NCBI GenBank assembly: GCA_035316325.1
Contig: DATHJB010000212.1
Location: forward strand, 62,001 to 126,000
Reading direction: 5' to 3'
Length of the DNA: 64,000 bases
DNA from: Acidimicrobiales bacterium
GTDB lineage: Bacteria; Actinomycetota; Acidimicrobiia; Acidimicrobiales; VFJN01
This document shows, piece after piece, positions 15,865 to 23,379 of the stretch. The notes under the pieces are model-generated. The model saw only the letters and a list, made by a program, of their open reading frames with translations. It was not told the origin of the DNA and did not search any database. Made by a program: the position numbers and the translations under genes. How positions within the stretch are numbered: the stretch's first letter is position 1; each line of letters opens with the position of its first letter.

Positions 15865-17088
15865 TCAGACAGCTGTGCGGAGGGCCAGAGCGGCGCGGCG
15901 GAGGCCGGCGATCACCAGGGACATCGAGCGTTCCGGGGGGTCGGCGGGGCCGAGCTCCAGGAGTCTGGGGGCCAGGGTTTCGAGCATCACGCGGAGCTCG
16001 ACGCGGGCGAGGGCGGCGCCGAGGCAGAAGTGGGGGCCGGAGCCGAAGGCGAGGTGGTGGTTCGGGGTGCGGGCGACGTCGAAGGTCGCCGCCGTCGGGC
16101 CGAACTCCTGCTCGCAGCGGTTGGCGGACAGGTAGAGCAGCATCGTCGGGGCGCCGGCGGGGAGCGTCTGGCCGGCCAGCTCCACCGGGCGGGTGGTGGT
16201 GCGCAGGAAGTAGGCGACGGGGCTGGTCCAGCGCAGGATCTCCTCGACGGCCGAGTCGAGCAGCGCCCGGTCGCCCGCGGCGACGGCCTCCCGCACCCGC
16301 GCCCACTGCTCCGGGTGCTCCGAGAAGGCCACCAGGGCGCCCGACAGCGAGTTGCGGGTGGTCTCGTTGCCCGCCACCAGCAGCTGCACCAGGAACATCG
16401 CCAGCTCGGCATCGTCGAGCACGTCGCCGTCCGGCGCCGCGGTGGCCAGCCGCGACACCACGTCGTCCCGGGGCGTCGCCCGCCGGTCGGCCGCGACCGC
16501 CAGCAGGTAGGTGACCATCTCGCCCATCAGCTCGACGATGCGGTCGGCCGGCAGGTCGGTGGCGCCCGGGATGGCGGCCTCCGACCACTCGTAGAACCGG
16601 GGCCAGTCGTCGTCCGGGATGCCCAGCAGGTCGGCGATCACCTGCAGCGGGAACGGCACGGCCAGCTCGGCGACCACGTCGACGACCGCACCGTCGCCGT
16701 CGCCGTCGAGCGACGCCAGGAGGTGATCCACCCCCGCCTCGGCCCGACGCCGGATCGCCGGCTCCCACGCCCGGATGGCGGCGGGGGAGAAGGCCGGCTG
16801 CACCAGCTTGCGGTAGCGGGTGTGGTCGGGCGGGTCGGTGTGCATGATCGTCGGCGGCGTGTCGTAGTTGACGCCGATCTCCGACAGCAGGATCCCCTTC
16901 CCGGAGCAGAACGTCGCCGGGTCGCGGGCGGCCGTCGTCACCTCGGCGTGGCGCGACAGCACCCACACCCCGTGCGCCTCGTCGTAGGCGACGGGCGCCT
17001 CCGCGCGCAGCCGCGCGAGGTGCGGATGGGGCTCGCCGGCGAGGAACCCGTCCTCGAACAGCGGTGCCGTGAGCTGCGAGACCTCCAT
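15865..17088 (-). CDS. Cytochrome P450
   Basis: This 407-residue bacterial class-I P450 mono-oxygenase is cytosolic and needs ferredoxin and reductase, neither of which is nearby. The I-helix oxygen motif reads LLVAGNETTRNS (about 237-248), the K-helix ExxR is E283/R286 (EEILR), and the heme loop is FGSGPHFCLG with axial C355. The start MEVSQLTAPLF follows a strong G-run ribosome site; longer in-frame starts lack one. The divergent aldehyde dehydrogenase and the shared palindrome suggest coordinated oxidation of an alcohol or alkyl substrate, identity unknown. Confidence 0.9.
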   Translation of the reverse strand: MEVSQLTAPLFEDGFLAGEPHPHLARLRAEAPVAYDEAHGVWVLSRHAEVTTAARDPATFCSGKGILLSEIGVNYDTPPTIMHTDPPDHTRYRKLVQPAFSPAAIRAWEPAIRRRAEAGVDHLLASLDGDGDGAVVDVVAELAVPFPLQVIADLLGIPDDDWPRFYEWSEAAIPGATDLPADRIVELMGEMVTYLLAVAADRRATPRDDVVSRLATAAPDGDVLDDAELAMFLVQLLVAGNETTRNSLSGALVAFSEHPEQWARVREAVAAGDRALLDSAVEEILRWTSPVAYFLRTTTRPVELAGQTLPAGAPTMLLYLSANRCEQEFGPTAATFDVARTPNHHLAFGSGPHFCLGAALARVELRVMLETLAPRLLELGPADPPERSMSLVIAGLRRAALALRTAV

Positions 17089-17140
17089 CGATCCCCCCGA
17101 TCCCCTGGAGTGCATGACGGCGATGACTGCGTGGCAAACT

Positions 17141-17159
17141 ACCTGACGCACTGTCAGGT
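17141..17159. promoter_or_regulatory. TetR-type palindromic operator between P450 and ALDH genes
   Basis: ACCTGAC-GCACT-GTCAGGT is a perfect inverted repeat with 7-bp arms and a 5-bp centre in the 100-bp divergent intergenic region, 30 bp upstream of the ALDH start. Its form suits a TetR-family repressor. No such regulator is encoded nearby. Confidence 0.65.
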
Positions 17160-17188
17160 CCCGTCGTACTCAGGGGAAGCGGGGAACC

Positions 17189-18646
17189 ATGGTCGAGTCG
17201 AAGAACCAGCTCTACATCGGTGGCGAATGGGTGACGCCCTCGACGACCAACACGATCGAGGTCATCAGCCCCTTCACCGAAGAGGTGATCGCCACGGTGC
17301 CCGAAGCCGCCGAGGGCGACGTCGACCGGGCCGTGGAGGCCGCGCAGGCCGCCCTCGCCGGGCCCTACCCGCAGCTCAGCGCCGAGGAGCGGGCCGACTA
17401 CCTCACCAAGCTCAGCCAGGCCATCGGCGCCCGGGCCATGGAGCTCGCCGAGACCATCACCGCCGAGATGGGCTCGCCGGCCAGCTTCTCGCTGATGGGC
17501 CAGGTCTTCTCGGCCACGATGATCCTCGACGGCTTCGCCAACGTCACCCGCACCTTCCCCTTCGAGGAGCACCGTGCCGGTGCGCTCGGGCCGGTGCTGG
17601 TGCGCAAGGAGTCGGTGGGCGTGTCGGCCGGCATCGTGCCGTGGAACGTGCCGCTGTTCGAGATCGCCTGCAAGCTCGGCCCCGCCCTCGCCGCCGGCTC
17701 GCCGATCATCCTGAAGCCGTCGCCCGAGACCCCGCTCGACGGCTACATCCTCGCCGAGATCCTCGACGAGATCGGCCTCCCCAAGGGGATGGTGTCGCTG
17801 CTGCCCGCCGGCCGCGAGGTGGGCGAGTACCTGGTCCGCCACCCCGGCATCGACAAGGTGACCTTCACCGGCAGCACCGCCGCCGGACGCAAGGTCGGCG
17901 CCATCTGCGGCGAGCAGCTCAAGCGGGTCACCCTGGAGCTGGGCGGCAAGTCGGCGGCCATCATCCTCGACGACGCCGACCTCGCCACCCACCTGCCCAC
18001 CCTCATGCCCTCCGCGCTGATGAACAACGGCCAGGCGTGCGTGGCGCAGACCCGCATCCTCGCCCCGCAGGGCCGCTACGCCGAGGTGGTCGACGCCATC
18101 GCCGAGGCCGTGAAGGCCACCAGCGTGGGCGACCCGACCGACCCGTCGGTGCTGGTCGGCCCGCTGGTCGCCGAGCGGCAGCGGGACCGGGTGCTCAGCT
18201 ACATCGACAAGGGCACGTCGGAGGGCGCCAAGCTCGCCGTCGGCGGCGGCCGCCCGGCCGGCCTCGACAAGGGCTGGTTCGTGGAGCCGACGCTGTTCGT
18301 CGACGTCGACAACGCCATGACCATCGCCCAGGAGGAGATCTTCGGCCCGGTCCTGGCCGTCATCCCCTACAGCGACGAGGCCGAGGCCGTGAAGATCGCC
18401 AACGACAGCGACTTTGGCCTGTCGGGCTCGGTGTGGACCACCGACGTGGAGCGGGGCATCGACGTGGCCCGCCAGGTGCGGACCGGTACCTACGGGGTCA
18501 ACTCCATGGCTACGATCGACATCCATCAGCCCTTCGGCGGTTTCAAGGCATCGGGCATCGGACGTGAGTTCGGCGCCGAAGGACTGGCAGCGTTCCTGGA
18601 GACCAAGACCATCGTTCTTCCTGGTGACTACCAACCACCGAGCTGA
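17189..18646 (+). CDS. NAD(P)-dependent aldehyde dehydrogenase
   Basis: This 485-residue aldehyde dehydrogenase oxidises an aldehyde to its acid. The cofactor lysine lies in ILKPSPETP, the Rossmann loop is FTGSTAAGRKVG, the general base is E250 in TLELGGKS, and the nucleophile is C284 in NNGQACVAQTRI. It resembles the broad class used with P450 and steroid or hydrocarbon catabolism. It is divergent from the P450 gene across the perfect palindrome at 17141, and overlaps the following small membrane-protein ORF by 23 nt. Confidence 0.92.
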   Translation: MVESKNQLYIGGEWVTPSTTNTIEVISPFTEEVIATVPEAAEGDVDRAVEAAQAALAGPYPQLSAEERADYLTKLSQAIGARAMELAETITAEMGSPASFSLMGQVFSATMILDGFANVTRTFPFEEHRAGALGPVLVRKESVGVSAGIVPWNVPLFEIACKLGPALAAGSPIILKPSPETPLDGYILAEILDEIGLPKGMVSLLPAGREVGEYLVRHPGIDKVTFTGSTAAGRKVGAICGEQLKRVTLELGGKSAAIILDDADLATHLPTLMPSALMNNGQACVAQTRILAPQGRYAEVVDAIAEAVKATSVGDPTDPSVLVGPLVAERQRDRVLSYIDKGTSEGAKLAVGGGRPAGLDKGWFVEPTLFVDVDNAMTIAQEEIFGPVLAVIPYSDEAEAVKIANDSDFGLSGSVWTTDVERGIDVARQVRTGTYGVNSMATIDIHQPFGGFKASGIGREFGAEGLAAFLETKTIVLPGDYQPPS

Positions 18647-18959
18647 CCACCATCGCTCACACCGGTTTGCCCGACTCCTCGTCGGGCTCCTGATCGTCGC
18701 TGCGGCCGGGTACACCGCCTCGTTCCCGGTCGCAGCGGCGTCATCCGCGCAGCCGGAGCCGCCGCCGAGCACCATCGCTCCGGACGAGGAGCAGGGCATC
18801 ATCCCCGAGCCGAACTCGGGCCACGAGCCCCGTGAGGCCGGCGACCGCGGCGGTTCCCTCCAGCTCGCGGTCCTGGCGGTGATCGTCACCGGCGTCGGGG
18901 TGATCGCGGGTTTCGTCGTCCGCGAGTCCCGCCGCAACCTCGCCGCCCGCGGCTCCTAG
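18624..18959 (+). CDS. Small membrane protein, function unknown
   Basis: The GTG at 18624 gives 111 residues: a basic N-terminus, a hydrophobic stretch LLVGLLIVAAAGYTASFPVAAA that is a signal peptide or anchor, a proline/acid-rich middle, and a C-terminal helix LQLAVLAVIVTGVGVIAGFVV followed by arginines. No family is recognised. It overlaps the ALDH 3' end by 23 nt and the convergent small membrane protein by 4 nt. The exact start is uncertain. Confidence 0.5.
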   Translation: MTTNHRADHHRSHRFARLLVGLLIVAAAGYTASFPVAAASSAQPEPPPSTIAPDEEQGIIPEPNSGHEPREAGDRGGSLQLAVLAVIVTGVGVIAGFVVRESRRNLAARGS

Positions 18960-19159
18960 CGCACGCCCGACCGGGTGCGGGTGCGGGCCTCGGGGCCCGG
19001 CTGGGGGCGGGAGCGGCGGAGGTACCAGACGATCAGGGCTCCGCTCATGACGATCGACGTGGTGGCGACCTCGACCGTGTCGAGGCCGCCCACCGCACCG
19101 AGGCAGACGATGGTCACGACGACGCTGACCAGCATCAACGCGAACTGGGGAAGCCGCAT
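18956..19159 (-). CDS. Small two-helix membrane protein
   Basis: This 67-residue protein has two predicted transmembrane helices (FALMLVSVVVTIVCLGAVGGL and TTSIVMSGALIVWYL) and a basic tail. The family is unknown. It follows the 424-residue His-rich membrane protein with a 23-nt gap in the same direction and is probably in its transcript. Confidence 0.5.
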   Translation of the reverse strand: MRLPQFALMLVSVVVTIVCLGAVGGLDTVEVATTSIVMSGALIVWYLRRSRPQPGPEARTRTRSGVR

Positions 19160-19182
19160 GCGGCGCGCGCGTTACCCCCGGG

Positions 19183-20457
19183 TCAGGCGCCTGAACCGTG
19201 GGCGTGGTCGCACAGGCGCTCCTCGCCCTCCTGGACCTGCCCGGCGCCGGTGCCCTCGAGGGCGGCGAACGGGCCACACGGGTGCGACGTGATCCACACG
19301 TGGATCATCGGCACGGGCGTGAGCTTCTGCAGCGGCGCTTCACAGGTACCGCCGACCTCGGTGACGCCGGCCACCCGCGGGCCCTCGGGGCCGGGAGGGT
19401 CGGGGGAGAAGCAGAGGTCGTCGTGGATGTGCCACTGCGTCAGCGCACCGCCGAGGTCGGGCACGGTCTCGAGCGTCGATCCCGTCTCCAGCATGAACAT
19501 CGCCGACACCAGCTTGCGGGTGCCGGCCGGCGGCGGGGCCTCGATGCCCGTGAACGTCCGGTTCTCCTCGGCCACCTCGTAGACGAGCGCCTCGGGGTAG
19601 TCCGGGTCGAGGACCTTGTCGTCGTTGATCAGGTCCCACTTGATGAAGTGCTCGTGCCCGGTGATGGAGTCGCCGATGCTGCGGTAGCCCAGCTCGAACG
19701 CATGGGCGGTGTCGGCGAACTGCGGCAGCCGGGACAGCGTGACGGCGATCATGTTCTCGGCCCGCGCCTGCTGCTCGGGGGAGACACCCTCGACGCCGCT
19801 CAGGTCGATCGGCAGGCTGGGGTCGTAGGCCTTCGCCGCCATGGTGCTGTGGTCGTCGTGCGCCCCTGCGGTTGCCGCCTCAGCGTCACCGTGGGCGTGG
19901 GCCGAGGCGTCGTCGTGACCGCCGCCGCCGGCGTGGCTGTGGCTGCCGGTCGCCACCATGCCCGGCAGCGTGATGGCGATGGTGGCGAGGGCGGCCGTGC
20001 CCAGCAGCGGGAGCCGCGGCTGGCGTGCCACCAGGGGTGTGCCGACCAGCGGCAGCAGGGCGATCAGCACGGCGGCCGCGGCCAACCCGGCGGCGAGGCC
20101 GTCGGCGAACTGGACGCCCTCGGCTTCCTCGAGGCCGTTGATGAAGCTGATGCCCTCGGTCTTGGCCAGCACCCAGCCGCCGAGCGCGGCGGCGTTGCCG
20201 ACCACGCCGAGCAGCGCCAGCAGCCGGCCCGACCGCAGCAGGGCCAGGGCACCCCAGCCGATCTGGAACACGGCGCAGGCGGCGAAGGCCCACACGGTCT
20301 GCTTGTGCTCGCTGTGGGCTCCGGCCGCCGTGGCGTGGATGATCCCGGCGGCGATCGAGACCACTCCCGCCAGCGACAGGAGGTCGGGCTTCATCGACGC
20401 CCGCGTCGGGCTCGACTCCGGCGGTTCGCCGGCTGTGCTCACGGTCGTGTCGACCAT
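19183..20457 (-). CDS. Polytopic membrane protein with His-rich linker and HxH/C metal-site domain (paralogue 1)
   Basis: This 424-residue protein has about five N-terminal membrane helices (25-170), a histidine-rich linker (GSHSHAGGGGHDD...HAHGDAEA, 171-205) and a C-terminal domain likely exposed outside. That domain holds QWHIHDDLC (H343, H345, C349) and MIHVW (H386), which suggest a metal site. The start MVDTT has a G6 ribosome site; the frame extends upstream antisense to the next gene. It is a paralogue of the divergent neighbour, with the same architecture and almost the same length. No family function is known to me; metal handling is inferred. Confidence 0.7.
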   Translation of the reverse strand: MVDTTVSTAGEPPESSPTRASMKPDLLSLAGVVSIAAGIIHATAAGAHSEHKQTVWAFAACAVFQIGWGALALLRSGRLLALLGVVGNAAALGGWVLAKTEGISFINGLEEAEGVQFADGLAAGLAAAAVLIALLPLVGTPLVARQPRLPLLGTAALATIAITLPGMVATGSHSHAGGGGHDDASAHAHGDAEAATAGAHDDHSTMAAKAYDPSLPIDLSGVEGVSPEQQARAENMIAVTLSRLPQFADTAHAFELGYRSIGDSITGHEHFIKWDLINDDKVLDPDYPEALVYEVAEENRTFTGIEAPPPAGTRKLVSAMFMLETGSTLETVPDLGGALTQWHIHDDLCFSPDPPGPEGPRVAGVTEVGGTCEAPLQKLTPVPMIHVWITSHPCGPFAALEGTGAGQVQEGEERLCDHAHGSGA

Positions 20458-20607
20458 TGAATCCCCCCAAGGGTGCTGCCTCGTCCTCGCCGCTGCACGC
20501 GGTAGGCAAATACTAAAGTTACGCGCAGTCCTACCGTGAGCACGAAAGCTGTGACGGTTGACACAGGAGGGCTGGGGGTTCCCGCCGAGGTTGCAACAGG
20601 GGGACAC

Positions 20608-21885
20608 ATGACGACGGTCAGCGTCGAACCATCCACCCACGACGACCGTCCGGACGACCACCGAGACGACCGCCCGAACCGTTGGATCCTGGCGTCGTTC
20701 TCCGCGGCGGCCGGGATCGTCCACGTGGTGATGGCCCCCTCTCACTTCGGGGCGTCGACCCTGGAGGGCGGGGGCTTCCTCGTCGCCGCCTGGCTGCAGC
20801 TGGCCCTGGCGGTGGCGCTCGTGGCCCGGCCGAGCCGCCGGGTGCTGCAGGCCGTGGTGGTGCTCAACGCGCTGCTGGTGCTGGTGTGGGCGGTCAGCCG
20901 CACGGCCGGGCTGCCGTTCGGCGGGCACGCCGACCACCCGGAGACGGTCTCGTTCGTCGACGGGAGCTGCGTGGCGTTCGAGCTGCTGCTGGTGGCTCTG
21001 GCCGGCGTGTGGCTGTGGCGGCCCGAGCAGCTGCGGTTCAAAGGCGGCGCGTTCGCCGTCGGCGTGCCGCTGGCGGTGTTCGCCGTCGCCTCGGCGGCGA
21101 TCGCCCAGCCGGAAGCCCGCGACCACTCTGCCCATTCCCACGGCGGGCACACGGAAACTGCTGGCGGCAGCGTCGACGGGCAGGGTGGCCACGTCCACGG
21201 TGCCGAGGGCGAGAGTGCCGCGGCCGACGACAAGGGCCTGTCACTGCTGACCGACGGCCACCAGCACTCGCCCGGCGCCGTCGAGCTCGACGACGCCACC
21301 CAGGCCGAGCTGACCGCCCAGCTGGTGGAGACCGCCGAGCTGGTGCGGCGCTACCCGACGGTGGCCGCCGCCGAGGCCCAGGGCCTGCGCCGGCAGGGCC
21401 CCTTCACGCCGGGCCAGGGCACGTACTTCACGATGCAGGACGACCAGGTCGACGCCGTCGGCGTGCTCGACGAGGCCGACCTGCTGACGCCGATCGTGAT
21501 CTTCGACGGCAGCGAGCCCGACTCCCCGATCGCCGGGTTCATGTACCGCATGCTGGGCGACGAGGAGCCGGAGGGGTTCGCCGGCCCCAACGACCACTGG
21601 CACCGCCACACCGAGGTCTGCATGGTGACCTACGCCGACGGCCCGGCCGACGTGCCGTTCGGCGCCGACGACTCGTCGACCACGCCGGAGCTGTGCGCCG
21701 AGGTCGGCGGCGAGATGCTGGAGCTCACCGGCTGGATGGTCCACGTGTGGACGGTGCCGGGCTACGAGTCGGACCGCGGGGTGTTCAGCGAGATCAACTC
21801 CAAGCTGACGTGCCCGGACGGCACCTACTACCAGATCCCCTGGTCGGAGGTCGGGACGCAGGACTCGTTCTGCAAGAACCCCTGA
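20608..21885 (+). CDS. Polytopic membrane protein with His-rich linker and HxHxH/C metal-site domain (paralogue 2)
   Basis: This 425-residue protein starts at ATG 20608 (RBS AGGGGG); an in-frame GTG lies 72 nt upstream. It has five predicted membrane helices (26-165), a histidine-rich linker (DHSAHSHGGH...GGHVHG, 172-198) and an exposed C-terminal domain with DHWHRHTEVC (H330, H332, H334, C338) and WMVHVW (H379). These line up with QWHIHDDLC and PMIHVW of the divergent paralogue. Four further cysteines (C363, two near the end, one at the tail) may form disulfides. A metal-sensing or metal-chaperone role is inferred from the conserved His/Cys pattern. Confidence 0.7.
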   Translation: MTTVSVEPSTHDDRPDDHRDDRPNRWILASFSAAAGIVHVVMAPSHFGASTLEGGGFLVAAWLQLALAVALVARPSRRVLQAVVVLNALLVLVWAVSRTAGLPFGGHADHPETVSFVDGSCVAFELLLVALAGVWLWRPEQLRFKGGAFAVGVPLAVFAVASAAIAQPEARDHSAHSHGGHTETAGGSVDGQGGHVHGAEGESAAADDKGLSLLTDGHQHSPGAVELDDATQAELTAQLVETAELVRRYPTVAAAEAQGLRRQGPFTPGQGTYFTMQDDQVDAVGVLDEADLLTPIVIFDGSEPDSPIAGFMYRMLGDEEPEGFAGPNDHWHRHTEVCMVTYADGPADVPFGADDSSTTPELCAEVGGEMLELTGWMVHVWTVPGYESDRGVFSEINSKLTCPDGTYYQIPWSEVGTQDSFCKNP

Positions 21886-21903
21886 GCCCGAGGGGCTACG
21901 GCC

Positions 21904-23307
21904 CTAGTTGCCGAGGTCGCAGGAGCCGACGCCGTCGAGGAAGCCGGCCCGCAGCGCCTGCACCCGCTCGAACACGGTGCCCGTCTCGTCCGTGCGGTCG
22001 CCGCCGTAGGTGATGAAGCCCTGGATGCCCTCGTCGAGGTCGCCGGCCGACAGCGTCAGGCCGCCGGCCTCGCCGAGCTGGGTGTCGCCGTTCTCGTCGG
22101 GGAAGCTGGCGGACGCCCACACGCCGGTGAGGCAGTCGGCCTGGAGGCTCGACGTCTTGTTGCGGTCCTCGATGCCCAGCTGCAGCTGCGCGTCGACGGC
22201 GTAGAGGCGGGCGACCTCGGCCGCCACGGCGAAGTCGCCGATCTCCTCCAGCAGCGGCACGAGGTTGGTGCCGTCGATCACCACGATGTTCTCGTCGGCG
22301 CAGAAGTAGCTGGCGTACTCCAGGTCGCTGCCGCTGAGGGTCTGGCCGCCGCACTCGATGTCGTCGCTGTCGGGGTCGACCACGGCGACGCGCTCGATCG
22401 ACTCCCAGTCGCCGTCGAGCTTCTCCGAGAACAGGGTCTCGTAGAAGAGGTCGAGGTTGTCCTCGAGGAGCGGCACCAGCTCGGACGACGGGAGGTTGCC
22501 GCCGGTCTGGGCATCGTCGACGGTGAACTCGATCTCGACGACGGGGAGGTTGGGGTCGGTGTCGTACTCGGCGCAGCGTTCGGCGCCCTTGTCGAACCCG
22601 TCCTGGAACGAGCCGATGCGGTCGAAGCCGCTGCCGTGGGCGGCGAAGTCGTCGGGCGAGGTGCCAGGCACGTCGCTGATGCTGATCATGCCGGCCACGC
22701 TGAAGTCGAGCTGGTCCTCTTGGACGCCGAAGTTGCTGCTGTTGCCGTCGGCGACCCACGCGGTCCAGGCGCCGGCGAAGCAGTCGGCCTGCATCTCGGT
22801 GACCACCGAGCGGTCGGAGAAGGCGCCGGCCCGGGCCTGGATGGCGTGGCCGTACTCGTGGGCGAACACGATGCCGACCGTGAAGGGGTGGAAGTTCTCG
22901 GCCAGGAAGGGGATCAGCCGCACCTCGTCCGCGGCGATGATGTCGGACTCGGGGCAGTAGAAGGCGTTGTCGGCGATCTCCTCGTAGGAGGGCCGGGGGT
23001 TGCCACAGGGCGGCGTCTCGGTGTCGGGCCCGTAGCCGAAGTAGCCCTCCACCGGTTCGAACTCGCTGCCGTAGACCTGCGGGTAGGCCTCGGTCCAGAA
23101 GCTCTCGACGTCGTCGATGGAACCGTCGACCAGGTCGCGGAGGTTGTCCGGGGTCTCCGGCTGGTTCTCGGCGTCGTCGGTGTCGAGCGGGCCCTCCGGC
23201 CCTGAGCCACCGACCACGAGCGGGCTGTCGTCCGACTCCTGGGCGCACGCGCCGAACAGCAGGAGCACGACCGCCAGCGCAACCTTGGACACTGCAGACC
23301 TGGACAT
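21904..23307 (-). CDS. Neutral zinc metallopeptidase lipoprotein
   Basis: This 467-residue protein has a lipoprotein signal ending LLLFGAC, so C21 would be lipidated. The zinc-binding motif is HEYGH (H150, E151, H154) in IVFAHEYGHAIQ, followed by MQADCFAGAW, as in the YpfJ/neutral zinc metallopeptidase family (COG2321). A second, similar half lacks the HExxH but repeats LQADCLTGVW, pointing to internal duplication. The start at 23307 was chosen because it leads directly into the signal peptide. It probably acts on extracellular peptides. It is divergent from the GNAT/CoA-ligase gene. Confidence 0.85.
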   Translation of the reverse strand: MSRSAVSKVALAVVLLLFGACAQESDDSPLVVGGSGPEGPLDTDDAENQPETPDNLRDLVDGSIDDVESFWTEAYPQVYGSEFEPVEGYFGYGPDTETPPCGNPRPSYEEIADNAFYCPESDIIAADEVRLIPFLAENFHPFTVGIVFAHEYGHAIQARAGAFSDRSVVTEMQADCFAGAWTAWVADGNSSNFGVQEDQLDFSVAGMISISDVPGTSPDDFAAHGSGFDRIGSFQDGFDKGAERCAEYDTDPNLPVVEIEFTVDDAQTGGNLPSSELVPLLEDNLDLFYETLFSEKLDGDWESIERVAVVDPDSDDIECGGQTLSGSDLEYASYFCADENIVVIDGTNLVPLLEEIGDFAVAAEVARLYAVDAQLQLGIEDRNKTSSLQADCLTGVWASASFPDENGDTQLGEAGGLTLSAGDLDEGIQGFITYGGDRTDETGTVFERVQALRAGFLDGVGSCDLGN

Positions 23308-23379
23308 CGACCTCGGAACCTCGCCCCTTCTCCTGTCGCGCCCGCCTCCGCCGACGGGCACCGAGCGAGGCTCAAGCTA

